The translations under genes were made by a program, and so were the position numbers. From contig JAGQJE010000343.1 in the NCBI GenBank assembly GCA_020430775.1, forward strand, positions 1-44,570: DNA of 44,570 bases. Reading direction: 5' to 3'. This document shows positions 25,006 to 32,951 of the stretch, one piece after another; the first letter of the stretch is position 1, and each line of letters starts with the position of its first letter. The notes beneath the pieces are model-generated. The model made no database searches and had not been told where the DNA came from. It saw only the letters and a list, made by a program, of their open reading frames with translations. Source of the DNA: Myxococcales bacterium. Lineage in GTDB: Bacteria; Myxococcota_A; Polyangia; Polyangiales; Houyiibacteriaceae.

Positions 25006-26259
25006 ATGGAGCTGTCCCTGCACACGGCGGTGCTCGCCGCCGCCACGATCACAGGCCTGTACATGGCCTGGAACATCGGCGCGAACGACGTCGCCAACGC
25101 GATGGGCACGTCGGTCGGCTCGGGCGCGCTCACCCTCCGTCGCGCCATCATCGTCGCCGCGGTGTTCGAGTTCGCGGGCGCCATGCTCGTCGGCGGCACG
25201 GTCACCGAGACGATCCAAAAGGGCATCGTCGACCTGCACGCGGTGTCGCACCAGCCGCTGTTGATCGCCATCGGCATGACGTGCAGCCTCCTGGCGGCCG
25301 CGATCTGGCTCAACATCGCGACGTACATGGGCTGGCCCGTGTCGACGACCCACAGCATCGTCGGCGCGGTCGTCGGGTTCGGCATCGTGATCGGCGGCCT
25401 GCGGGTGGTCGACTGGGGCACGATGGCCTTCATCGCGGCGAGCTGGGTGCTCTCGCCGCTGCTCGGCGGCATCCTCGCCTACATCCTGTTCACCTTCCTG
25501 CGCGCGCGCATCCTGAACGCCGACCGCCCGCTGCTCGCGCTCCGCGGCTGGGGCCCGTTCATGATCGGGCCCATCTTCGTCGTGCTGACGCTGAGCGTCG
25601 TGTTCAAGGGCCTCGAGCCGCTGCACCTCGATCTGAGCTTTGGCGCCGCGTTCGGCATCGCGTGCGTCGTCGGCCTCCTCGCGGCGTTCGTCTCGGTGCC
25701 CCTCCTCCGCCGCGCGACTCGGTCGAAGCGCCGTGACCGGGACGCGCGCCTCAAGCAGACCGAGCGGGTCTTCCTGGTCCTGCAGGTGATGACGGCCTGC
25801 TTCGTCGCGTTCGCGCACGGCAGCAACGACGTCGCGAACGCGGTCGGACCGATGGCCGCCGTCTACGGGGCGCTCGAGCACGGGTTCGCGGAGACCGTCT
25901 CGGTTTCGTACAAGATCTTGCTGATCGGCGCCGCAGGCATCCTGTTCGGGCTCGCGACCTACGGCTACAAGATCATGGCGACGGTCGGCGAGCGCATCAC
26001 CGAGCTCACGCCGTCGCGCGGTTTCGTGGCCGAGTTCGCGGCCGCGACCACGATCGTGACCGCGAGCAAGCTCGGGCTGCCCGTGAGCACGACGCACACC
26101 CTCGTCGGCGCGGTGATCGGGGTGGGCTTCGCCCGCGGCATCGGCGCCATCAACACGGGCGTGCTCCGCGGTATCGCCGCGAGCTGGCTGATCACCGTGC
26201 CCTTCGCCGCCGGCCTGTGCGCGACGCTCTTCCTCATCGCACGCGCCATCTGGCTCTGA
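25006..26259 (+). CDS. pit: PiT-family inorganic phosphate transporter
   Basis: The 417-aa membrane protein has the duplicated PiT signature: GANDVANAMGTSVGSGAL (G25) and HGSNDVANAVGPMAA (H271), each followed by membrane helices and SLG/PVSTTH motifs (GWPVSTTHSIVGA, GLPVSTTHTLVGA). About ten membrane segments flank a central loop with KRRDRDARLKQTERVF. It should move phosphate with a metal or proton across the inner membrane. It is cotranscribed with its DUF47 partner. The start follows a short 20-nt gap; no alternative was needed. Confidence 0.95.
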   Translation: MELSLHTAVLAAATITGLYMAWNIGANDVANAMGTSVGSGALTLRRAIIVAAVFEFAGAMLVGGTVTETIQKGIVDLHAVSHQPLLIAIGMTCSLLAAAIWLNIATYMGWPVSTTHSIVGAVVGFGIVIGGLRVVDWGTMAFIAASWVLSPLLGGILAYILFTFLRARILNADRPLLALRGWGPFMIGPIFVVLTLSVVFKGLEPLHLDLSFGAAFGIACVVGLLAAFVSVPLLRRATRSKRRDRDARLKQTERVFLVLQVMTACFVAFAHGSNDVANAVGPMAAVYGALEHGFAETVSVSYKILLIGAAGILFGLATYGYKIMATVGERITELTPSRGFVAEFAAATTIVTASKLGLPVSTTHTLVGAVIGVGFARGIGAINTGVLRGIAASWLITVPFAAGLCATLFLIARAIWL

Positions 26260-26308
26260 CGCGCGCGGCGCGCTCGCGTCGCGCCACCCACGCCGCCCTG
26301 ACACCACG

Positions 26309-26671
26309 ATGCACCTCTCTTTGCTCCTATTCGCGCTGGCCGCCGCGGTCGGCCTCTGGCTCGCGACGCGAGCCGCCCGCGCGAGGTCGGTCCCGACGAC
26401 GGTCGCCGTCCTGCACGGGCTACTCGCGGGCGGCGGCATCGTCGCGCTCTTCGCGGCGATCGCCAGAGGCGCCCCGGGCCGCACCGGCATGATGCCGACG
26501 CTCACGCTCGCCGTGTTCATCGTCGCGGCGATCGTCGGGCTCATCCTCTTCGGCAGTCAGCTCCGGCGGCGCCCGCTCTCGATGCCCCTCATCGTGATCC
26601 ACGCGGTCGCGGCGCTGTCGGCGCTCGCGCTCCTCGCGCTCGCTGCGATGGCCGCCGCGCCGCCCGGCTGA
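26309..26671 (+). CDS. Small four-helix membrane protein
   Basis: The 120-aa product is hydrophobic, with about four membrane segments (LLLFALAAAVGLWLA, VLHGLLAGGGIVALFAAI, LTLAVFIVAAIVGLILFG, ALSALALLALAAMAA) and short charged turns (RAARARS, RRRPLS). No family is recognised. It lies 49 nt after pit on the same strand and may be cotranscribed. GC-rich codon use is protein-like. A real gene is likely; the role is unknown. Confidence 0.6.
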   Translation: MHLSLLLFALAAAVGLWLATRAARARSVPTTVAVLHGLLAGGGIVALFAAIARGAPGRTGMMPTLTLAVFIVAAIVGLILFGSQLRRRPLSMPLIVIHAVAALSALALLALAAMAAAPPG

Positions 26672-26757
26672 GGGCACCCACCGCCCCGCCGCGCGAAGCC
26701 ACCCCGCTCGCGTCCGCGCGCGCGCCCGCGCGGCGCTTCCGAGAGCACCCGCCCGGC

Positions 26758-28275
26758 TCAGCCGCGATCGAGCAGGCGCTCGGCGAGCACCTGCGCCATG
26801 CCCATGATCGTGTGCTGTGGGTTGACACCGAGGTTCGTCGGGATCGACGACGCGTCGCTGACGTAGAGGCCCTCGTACCCGTGGACGCGCCCGTCGCCGT
26901 CGCAGACCGACTCGCGCGGGTCGCGGCCCATCATGCAGCCCCCGAACAGGTGCGACATGATCGCCACGTAAGCGCGGGGGTCGAGCGGCGCGCTCTCCAT
27001 CAGCGAGAGCTGGTCGGCTGTGAGCTTGTAGGGCATCCCGTGCACGCCCGGGATGATGGCCTTGGCGCCGGCGGCGAAGTGCATCTTCGCGACGAGCGTC
27101 ATCCCCGCGCGGAAGCGGAGCATGTCGGCTCGATCGAGCGAGTACTTCACGTTCGGCTTGCCGAGGACCGTCGAGATGCGCCCGACCGACTCCGCGCGGG
27201 TCGCCTGCACCCACATCGCGAGGTGCCGGAACTCTCCGAGGCGCGCCATGAGCTGGTGTCCGCCGCCCGACAGGCGGCTCGCGACGAGCTCGAGCGGGAG
27301 CGAGAGGGTCTCGAGCTTCAGCCCTGGCTCGTCGCGGAACGCCGTCGAGGCCCAGCCCTGGGTCGCGCCGGTGTTCATGTCGACGGGGTCGTCGTAGCAG
27401 CCGAGCACGCCCGTTCCGGGGTGCGCGCGGAAGCCAGCCCCGAGGTTGCGGTTTCGGACGCCGGAGCGGCGCAGCAGGCGCGGGCTGTGCGTGACGGACG
27501 CCGCGACGAGCACGCCCTTGCGCGCGCGTACGAAAAAGCGCGCGCCGCCCTTGCGCTTCGCGAGCGGGTCCGGGCTCTCGAAGCTGCCCTCGACGCCGAT
27601 CGCGCGGTGCCCGTCGAAGCGCACGCGGTCGACCGGGGCGCACGACAGGATATGACCGCCGCGTCGGAGCACCTCCGGCAGGTAGTTCAAGTTGGTGCTC
27701 TGCTTGCGCAGCGCGCGGCAGCCCTGCAGGCACTGCCCGGTGCCGAGGCAGCCCTTCACGTAGCGGCGCATCACATACCCGCCCATGCCCGCCGCGCGGT
27801 CCCCTTCGACCGCGAGCTCGTTCGAGCGGCCGAGCGACTCGCGCGGCACCTCTTCGACGCAGAGATCGCGCTCGATCTGGTCCTGGGCCTTCCAGACGCG
27901 CTCGGCGTACCAGTCGCCGCCGACGCCGCGCTCGCGCCGCCACTGCCGGAAGATATCGCCCGGCGTCCGCACGCAGATCGCGGAGTTGATCACGGTCGTG
28001 CCGCCGACCAGCCGCGCCTGGACGACGGGCCAGAACGCCCTACCCCGCGCGAGGGTCGCGCCCCAGTCGTCCATCATGTCGCGCATCGCGCCGTAGGTGG
28101 AGATCGGGTAGTCGTGCGGATCGCGCCACGGGCCGGCTTCGACGACGGCGACCTCCTCGCCGCCGCGCGCGAGCGTCACCGCGCTGGTCGATCCACCCGC
28201 GCCGCTGCCGACGACGACGTAGTCGACCTCGAGCTCGACGTCCTGCCCGTCGGGCTGAAACGCGACGTGGCTCAT
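26758..28275 (-). CDS. GMC-family FAD oxidoreductase
   Basis: The 505-aa product starts after a short acidic leader with the FAD-binding VVVGSGAGGSTSAVTLARGG, then AVVEAGPW, and GTTVINSAI near the FAD. CLGTGQCLQGCRALRK is the Cys-rich signature of membrane-linked GMC dehydrogenases, and SSIPTNLGVNPQHTIMGMAQ holds the C-terminal catalytic His region. It resembles cholesterol/alcohol dehydrogenases that pass electrons to cytochromes rather than oxygen. It starts inside the stop of a 130-aa partner gene (ATGA), suggesting a two-subunit enzyme. No signal peptide was seen. The substrate cannot be told. Confidence 0.9.
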   Translation of the reverse strand: MSHVAFQPDGQDVELEVDYVVVGSGAGGSTSAVTLARGGEEVAVVEAGPWRDPHDYPISTYGAMRDMMDDWGATLARGRAFWPVVQARLVGGTTVINSAICVRTPGDIFRQWRRERGVGGDWYAERVWKAQDQIERDLCVEEVPRESLGRSNELAVEGDRAAGMGGYVMRRYVKGCLGTGQCLQGCRALRKQSTNLNYLPEVLRRGGHILSCAPVDRVRFDGHRAIGVEGSFESPDPLAKRKGGARFFVRARKGVLVAASVTHSPRLLRRSGVRNRNLGAGFRAHPGTGVLGCYDDPVDMNTGATQGWASTAFRDEPGLKLETLSLPLELVASRLSGGGHQLMARLGEFRHLAMWVQATRAESVGRISTVLGKPNVKYSLDRADMLRFRAGMTLVAKMHFAAGAKAIIPGVHGMPYKLTADQLSLMESAPLDPRAYVAIMSHLFGGCMMGRDPRESVCDGDGRVHGYEGLYVSDASSIPTNLGVNPQHTIMGMAQVLAERLLDRG

Positions 28276-28664
28276 TCGGTCCTCCAGGTCCCCGGATCAC
28301 CCGGAAGGGGCGGCAGGTTCATGCGGGCGCGCACCTCGGGGTCCGCGCCCCAGCACAGCCCCGCGACCATCTTCAGCACGAAGGTGAGCTGCCGCACGAC
28401 GTAGAACGGCGCGCTGCCCATGCGCTCCGCGTGCAGCTCCCGCAGCCGCCGCGAGAGCAAGAAGCTCGGCGCGGGCATGCCCACGGTGAGGATCGGCGCG
28501 GCCGTGTACGCCCACGCGCCGAGGACGACACCCGCCCACGTCGCGCGGTTCGTCTCGCGGCGAAAGCGCCGCAAGAACTCGTCGAGGCTGGCCTGCTCGA
28601 TGCCTGGGAGCTCGTCGGTCGACGGGTACAGGTCACAGAGCGCGTGTCGGATGAGCCACAGCAA
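28272..28664 (-). CDS. Small protein coupled to the GMC oxidoreductase; start uncertain
   Basis: The 130-aa reading has a hydrophobic, helical N-terminus (LLWLIRHALCDLYPS, TWAGVVLGAWAYTAAPIL) and a C-terminal MVAGLCWGADPEVRARMNLPPLP. I recognise no family. The stop overlaps the GMC start (ATGA), so it is probably a partner that carries electrons or aids assembly. No ATG or GTG lies in frame up to 28783: the only start is a TTG at 28662-28664 with no ribosome site. The frame stays open far upstream with protein-like residues (GWTVRAERIYSAAT). The true start may lie upstream or the gene may use TTG. Confidence 0.6.
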   Translation of the reverse strand: MLWLIRHALCDLYPSTDELPGIEQASLDEFLRRFRRETNRATWAGVVLGAWAYTAAPILTVGMPAPSFLLSRRLRELHAERMGSAPFYVVRQLTFVLKMVAGLCWGADPEVRARMNLPPLPGDPGTWRTE

Positions 28665-28783
28665 AGTGGCCGCACTGTAGATCCGCTCGGCGCGAACGGT
28701 CCAGCCGCGCGGCCGTGTTTCGTAGCGACGCGCGCTCGCACGCGCGGTCGAGCCACGTGGCCCACGCGCGCGGCTCCGCGCGC

Positions 28784-29224
28784 TCAGCCGGCGTGTCGCT
28801 CGAGGAGCGCGCCGAGCCCGGGCGCGGCCTCCTCGACGTGCTTCTTGGCGCCGCCACGCAGCCGCTTGTACGCGCCCTTGACGACGCTGTTCGACGACTC
28901 CGCGGCCTTCGCGTCCGTGACCGACAAGAGCGCCTCGGACACCTCGCCGCGGTGGTTGTCGAAGTACGTGTCGAGCGGCTTGCCGGCCGCGACCGCCTGC
29001 TCATGCAGCGGCTCGAGCGCGTCCGCGAAGTCCGGCAAGAGCGCCTCGACGACGTGCCGCACGAACCCGGGCCTCACGCCCTGGACAGCCTTGTAGCCCA
29101 TCTTGAGGGCCGCGCCGCCGAGCCCGCTCTTGCGCGCGACCTCACCGTCGATGAGGGCGACGCAGTCGTCGATGGCGGCCGCGCGGCGGGCGTCGTCCTG
29201 GAGTGCTTCGAGCAAGGTGGTCAT
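28784..29224 (-). CDS. Conserved helical protein, DUF6918-like
   Basis: The 146-aa protein is all-helical and soluble. Its pattern is TLLEALQDDARRAAAIDDCV, ARKSGLGGAALKMGYKAVQG, RPGFVRHVVEALLPDFADAL and SNSVVKGAYKRLRGGAKKHV. It recalls a conserved family of unknown function that I know from Actinobacteria, which I think is named DUF6918; that name is from memory. The ATG has a TACCTA hexamer 8 nt upstream and no Shine-Dalgarno. The 120-nt gap to the next gene on the same strand suggests a separate or loose unit with the GMC pair. Confidence 0.75.
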   Translation of the reverse strand: MTTLLEALQDDARRAAAIDDCVALIDGEVARKSGLGGAALKMGYKAVQGVRPGFVRHVVEALLPDFADALEPLHEQAVAAGKPLDTYFDNHRGEVSEALLSVTDAKAAESSNSVVKGAYKRLRGGAKKHVEEAAPGLGALLERHAG

Positions 29225-29232
29225 GGCGTCGA

Positions 29233-29261
29233 TAGGTAAGCCGGCGCCCGGCCGAACGCAA
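29233..29261 (-). promoter_or_regulatory. Candidate leaderless promoter of the 28784-29224 gene
   Basis: Minus strand: TTGCGT (29261-29256), 17 nt, TACCTA (29238-29233), 8 nt to ATG 29224. Confidence 0.4.
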
Positions 29262-29292
29262 CCGAGACGTCACCCGACGCGCAGCACTCGGC

Positions 29293-29706
29293 TCAGAGCG
29301 CCGCGCGGATCTTCTCGGCGAGCGCGGCGCCGGCCTCTTGATCGAGGCGCTTCGCGGGCCAGCCGACCCCGAGCCCTTCGGTCGCGTTGGGCTTCGGGAT
29401 GATGTGGAAGTGCACGTGGTCGACCACCTGGTGGGCGGCGCGGCCGTTGTTCTGGAGGATGTTGTACTCGCGGACCGCCGTCGCGGCCTGCACCGCGCGG
29501 CAGAGCCGGGGCAAGACGCGACCGATCGCGGCGGCGGACTCGTCCGAGAGCGCGTCGAGCGTCACCGCGGGCTCCTTCGGGATGACGAGGGCGTGCCCCT
29601 CGCTGAGCGGGCCCACGTCGAGGAAGGCGAGCACGAGGTCGTCCTCGTAGAGCTTGTGGCAGGGCAGCTCGCCGCGGAGGATTTTCGCGAAGACGGTTTC
29701 GGCCAT
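29293..29706 (-). CDS. HIT-family nucleotide hydrolase (HinT-like)
   Basis: The 137-aa protein is a complete HIT domain: TVFAKILRGELPCHKLYEDD, VLAFLDVGPLSEGHALVIPK, NILQNNGRAAHQVVDH and the active-site triad VHFHIIPK (HxHxH). HinT-like enzymes hydrolyse AMP-lysine or other aminoacyl adenylates and phosphoramidates. No signal peptide, so it is cytosolic. The start at 29706 is set by family similarity and by a TATAAC -10 ending 6 nt before the ATG. Confidence 0.93.
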   Translation of the reverse strand: MAETVFAKILRGELPCHKLYEDDLVLAFLDVGPLSEGHALVIPKEPAVTLDALSDESAAAIGRVLPRLCRAVQAATAVREYNILQNNGRAAHQVVDHVHFHIIPKPNATEGLGVGWPAKRLDQEAGAALAEKIRAAL

Positions 29707-29712
29707 GCGGCG

Positions 29713-29741
29713 GTTATACCAACCCGGCGCGCGACGCCACA
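29713..29741 (-). promoter_or_regulatory. Candidate leaderless promoter of the HIT gene
   Basis: Minus strand: TATAAC (29718-29713), nearly the -10 consensus, 6 nt before ATG 29706. The element 17 nt upstream is weak (TGTGGC, 29741-29736). Confidence 0.45.
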
Positions 29742-29881
29742 GCGGGTCCTCGGGGTGTGTGCCGGCGACGCCTCGGCCCGAGCGGGCTGCTGACGACGGG
29801 GCGGCTAGCTCGCGGAGGGAACTTTCGCTACACCCACGCGAACCGCGACGACGCGGTACCGAGGTATCGAGGAGAGGGACC

Positions 29882-30934
29882 ATGCACACTGCCATTCGCT
29901 TGCTTTTCACCGTCGCGCTGACAAGCGCGATCGTCGCCGGCTGCGGCGGCACGACCAAGATCGACACCGGCCCCGCCGGCACCGTACAGATCAGCGTCCA
30001 GTCGAGCCGCGACGTCACCAAGCCCTTCACCACGGACGACGGATGGACGGTGCACTTCACACGCTACCTGGTGTCGATCGGCGACCCGGTGGTCACGCGT
30101 CGGGCGAGTGCGCAGGCGGACGGGGGCGTCGGGTCCGGCCCGATGATGGTCCAGAACTCGAAGCGGCTCTACCTCGTCGACTTTGCCAAAGAGCAGTCGG
30201 TCGTCCTGCAGTTCCTCTCGAACATCAGGGTCGGCGACTACGACCTCACGTGGGTGATGGACACCCCGGACACCTGCGCCGCTCCGATCACCGACGACCC
30301 GGAGCACCCGGACAGGCTGGGCATCAGCACCCTCATCGCCGGCAAGAACACCTTCCTGGTCACCGGCGAAGCGAGCAAGGACGCCGTCACGCGCACGTTC
30401 CGGATGTACGGCACGGTGCAGCCGACCTGGTCGAACTGTACGACCGGCGCGGCGGGCTCCCCGAGCTTCACGATCGAGGAAGGACAGACGACCGAGGTCG
30501 CGCTGAGCTTCGACGTCGACCGAATCCTCGCGACCGACTTCACCGGGGCGAGCGACGCGGTCGACGCAGGCTGGATCGACCGGGCGTTCGACGGCACGAG
30601 CCTCACCGTCATGACCGGCCAAGGTGAGCCGCTGAAGATCGACGTCGACTCGCAGACGGACCTCGGGATGCCGAACAAGCTCGACGAGGTCTTTCCGGCC
30701 GCCGATGGGTACGACCTCACCGGGAGCCTGGTCGACAACCCCCGCGGCTACGTGAACTATTGGCTGCGCGGGCAGGTCGCGATCGCGGGCGGCATCGGCA
30801 ACGGGGGCACCTGCACCGCCACCGTCACGCCGCACACGCGCCCGCCCGACGAGTGCGAGCACAACCCGGGGCCGGATGCCGGCATGCCGGACGCCGGCAT
30901 GGCGGACGCCGGCGAGCTCGACGCCGCGCTGTAG
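29882..30934 (+). CDS. Lipoprotein with Asp-Ala-Gly tail
   Basis: The 350-aa product has the signal MHTAIRLLFTVALTSAIVAGC with an exact lipobox. The mature protein starts GGTTKIDTGPAGTVQISVQSS and is beta-rich with Cys pairs (DTCAAPITDD, NCTTGAAG, GTCTATVT, DECEHNP). It ends with DAGMPDAGMADAGELDA, the low-complexity DAG tail common in myxobacterial surface proteins. The start has a good ribosome site (GGAGAGG, 7-8 nt upstream). No named domain is seen. The upstream gap has no strong promoter. Likely outer-membrane or surface anchored; role unknown. Confidence 0.82.
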   Translation: MHTAIRLLFTVALTSAIVAGCGGTTKIDTGPAGTVQISVQSSRDVTKPFTTDDGWTVHFTRYLVSIGDPVVTRRASAQADGGVGSGPMMVQNSKRLYLVDFAKEQSVVLQFLSNIRVGDYDLTWVMDTPDTCAAPITDDPEHPDRLGISTLIAGKNTFLVTGEASKDAVTRTFRMYGTVQPTWSNCTTGAAGSPSFTIEEGQTTEVALSFDVDRILATDFTGASDAVDAGWIDRAFDGTSLTVMTGQGEPLKIDVDSQTDLGMPNKLDEVFPAADGYDLTGSLVDNPRGYVNYWLRGQVAIAGGIGNGGTCTATVTPHTRPPDECEHNPGPDAGMPDAGMADAGELDAAL

Positions 30935-30949
30935 CGGCTCGGCTAGAGG

Positions 30950-31570
30950 CTAGAAGCTCGAGCCGGGCTGCTTCAGGAACTCACGCTCCTCGGCCGTCGT
31001 CTCGCGGCCGAGGATGTCGTTCCGGTGCGGGAAGCGCCCAAAGCGCTCGACGATGTCCCGATGCGCACGGGCGAACTTGAGGTTCGCCTCGATCGAGGCC
31101 TTCGCCCAGCCGTCGAGCGAGCCCGCGAGCCGCTCGAAGCAGGCGACGCACGCGCGCTGGTCCGCCACCGCCTCGCTGTGCATCAGCGGCATGTAGAGAA
31201 AGACCCGCTCGTGCACGGCGAGCGCCGCCTCGGTCGCGCCATCGGCGAGGGCCGCCTTCGCGACCTCGAGCGCGCGCGCGTCGGCGGTGTACATCTCCGG
31301 CGTGTCCCGGTGGATGTTGCGGCTGACCTGATCGAGCAGGATCACGTACGCGAGCGTGCCTCGCGGCGTCTTCAGCCACGCGCGTAGCCCGCCCTCACGA
31401 GCCTCCGCGTTCAGCGCGCCGAAGCGCTCTCGCAGCTCGGCGTCGAACGCCGGGTCTTTCTTCCACCAGCGCTCGACGTGCGCGTCGTCCGCGAGCCCTT
31501 CCCGGTCAAGCTCACCGAACCACGCGGTGAGGAGGTCACGAGCGTCGTCCGGCAGGTCGTGTTTCGTCAT
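30950..31570 (-). CDS. DUF924 family protein
   Basis: The 206-aa protein matches DUF924: DLLTAWFGELDREGLADDAHVERWW, FGALNAEAREGGLRAWLKTPRG, TLAYVILLDQVSRNIHRDTPEMY, VFLYMPLMHSE and FARAHRDIVERFGRFPHRN. The family is helical and soluble, fungal and bacterial, with no certain role. The ATG at 31570 has an AGGAGG ribosome site 6 nt upstream, so the much longer in-frame reading to 31906 through the repeats is not translated from its own start. Convergent with the lipoprotein gene 15 nt away. Confidence 0.9.
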   Translation of the reverse strand: MTKHDLPDDARDLLTAWFGELDREGLADDAHVERWWKKDPAFDAELRERFGALNAEAREGGLRAWLKTPRGTLAYVILLDQVSRNIHRDTPEMYTADARALEVAKAALADGATEAALAVHERVFLYMPLMHSEAVADQRACVACFERLAGSLDGWAKASIEANLKFARAHRDIVERFGRFPHRNDILGRETTAEEREFLKQPGSSF

Positions 31571-31635
31571 CGCGCGCCTCCTGTTCCTGAGACGAGGATA
31601 CATGCGGCGGTCGGCGCCAAACCGCCACCCTTCTG

Positions 31636-32003
31636 CGGGAGCGGGAGCGGGGGCGGGAGCGGGGTCGGGCACGAGTTCGGGCACGGGTGCGGGCTCGGGA
31701 GCGGGGACGGGTGCGGGTTCGGGAGCGGGAGCGGGATCGGCCACGGACACGGACTCGGACTCGGTCACGGGATCGGGATCGGCCACGGTCACGGGATCGG
31801 GCACGGGAGCGGGAGCGGGAGCGGGAGCGATTCGTGGGAAGCAACTCGATGTCGACGGGAGGCACCACAACATATCGTGGCCACCGACCGTCGTCGACCA
31901 CATCATGTAGTGGGCCGTAGCCGGCCTGAGGAGTTGCTTCCCACGAATCGGGAGCGGACACGGACTCGGTCACGGACTCGGGGGCGGGGGCGGGGGCGGA
32001 GCC
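31636..32003. repeat. Degenerate hexanucleotide repeat array
   Basis: Two blocks (about 31636-31827 and 31951-32003) are built from six-base units of the type CGGGAG, CGGGCA, CGGACT or CGGTCA. In plus-strand frames this reads as Gly-Ala/Ser/Thr dipeptides and on the minus strand as Pro-Ala/Glu/Val dipeptides, which is what any six-base repeat does. The blocks are split by an inserted palindromic element. The array lies between the divergent DUF924 and MBL genes and fills most of that 484-nt gap; no gene is called in it. Confidence 0.85.
31828..31950. mobile_element. Palindrome-ended 123-bp element inside the hexanucleotide array (MITE-like)
   Basis: CGATTCGTGGGAAGCAACTC (31828-31847) and its exact reverse complement (31931-31950) bound an 83-bp core. 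The core carries two small hairpins with CCAC/GTGG arms (31865-31880, 31898-31913) and A+T-richer sequence than the array. Array units CGGGAG lie on both sides, so any target duplication is hidden. It has no gene and looks like a miniature inverted-repeat element or a mobile hairpin repeat that jumped into the array. No second copy was noticed in the window. Confidence 0.55.
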
Positions 32004-32019
32004 GTGGTGCGGCGAGGGG

Positions 32020-32048
32020 TTGGGGATGGGGGCGCGCTGCCCCATGCT
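32020..32048 (+). promoter_or_regulatory. Candidate leaderless promoter of the MBL hydrolase
   Basis: TTGGGG (32020-32025), 17 nt, CATGCT (32043-32048), 6 nt to ATG 32055. The -35 is identical to that of the glutamine synthetase-like gene. Confidence 0.45.
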
Positions 32049-32054
32049 CTGCAC

Positions 32055-32927
32055 ATGAAGCTCGAGCTTTGGTCGATCGCGGGTAACTCGCAGCGCCTCG
32101 ACGGCGGGGCGATGTTCGGAAACGTGCCGCGGGCGCTCTGGTCGCGGTGGATCGCGCCCGACGACGCGCACCGCATTCCGCTAGCGTGCCGGGCGCTGCT
32201 CGCCGTCGAGCCCAACCGCGTCGTGCTCTTCGAGACGGGGATCGGCGCGTTCTTCCCGCCGCACCTGCGCGACCGCTATGGCGTGCAGGAACCGGAGCAC
32301 ATCTTGCTCGAGAGCCTGCGCGCGGCCGGCGTCTCGCACGAGGACGTCGACGCGGTCGTGCTCTCCCATCTGCACTTCGACCACGCCGGCGGGTTGCTGG
32401 ATGCCTACGAGGAGGGCCGCCCGCCGGCGCTGCTCTTCCCGAAGGCGCGTTTCATCGTCGGCAAGCGCGCGTGGGAGCGCGCGTGCCACCCGCACCCGCG
32501 GGATCGCGCGTCGTTCATCCCCGAGCTGCCGGGGCTGCTCGAGGCGAGCGGGCGCCTCGTGCTGGTGGACGACACCGCGCAGCGCCCAGAGGCGGCGCTC
32601 GGGTCCGAGTATCGCCTGCACTTCGCGGACGGCCACACGCCCGGCCTGATGATGACCGAGCTGCCGAGCGAGGAGGGCCCGCTCGTCTTCGCGAGCGACC
32701 TCATCCCAGGCGCGCCGTGGATGCACCTGCCCGTGACGATGGGGTACGACCGCTTCCCGGAGCGGCTCATCGACGAGAAGCGCGCCCTGCTCACCGACCT
32801 CATCGAGCGTGAGGGGCGGGTGTTCTTCACGCACGACGCCGAGGTGGCGACGGGGCGCGTCGCCCGGGACGACAAGGGCCGGTTCCGCGCGAGCGACCCG
32901 GCCCCCAGCCTCAAGGGCGCGGCCTGA
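32055..32927 (+). CDS. Metallo-beta-lactamase-fold hydrolase
   Basis: The 290-aa protein has the metal-binding motif [13 protein letters not shown] (H105, H107, D109, H110), the later His in [10 protein letters not shown], an Asp in [13 protein letters not shown] and [13 protein letters not shown]. These are the zinc/iron ligands of the MBL fold. The start at 32055 gives [18 protein letters not shown], the usual N-terminus of family members that resemble lactonases and thiolesterases. No signal peptide, so it is cytosolic. Substrate unknown. It is convergent with the aldolase gene 24 nt away. Confidence 0.9.
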   Translation: MKLELWSIAGNSQRLDGGAMFGNVPRALWSRWIAPDDAHRIPLACRALLAVEPNRVVLFETGIGAFFPPHLRDRYGVQEPEHILLESLRAAGVSHEDVDAVVLSHLHFDHAGGLLDAYEEGRPPALLFPKARFIVGKRAWERACHPHPRDRASFIPELPGLLEASGRLVLVDDTAQRPEAALGSEYRLHFADGHTPGLMMTELPSEEGPLVFASDLIPGAPWMHLPVTMGYDRFPERLIDEKRALLTDLIEREGRVFFTHDAEVATGRVARDDKGRFRASDPAPSLKGAA

Positions 32928-32951
32928 CGACCCGCCCCGGCTCGCCTCGGG

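Noticed and set aside
31571-31906. Extending DUF924 upstream through the hexanucleotide array
   Set aside because: A clear AGGAGG site is 6 nt before ATG 31570, and the extension is only dipeptide repeats.
31828-31950. An integron attC site in the palindromic element
   Set aside because: It has perfect 20-bp ends, lacks the GTTRRRY core boxes and no integrase or cassette is nearby.
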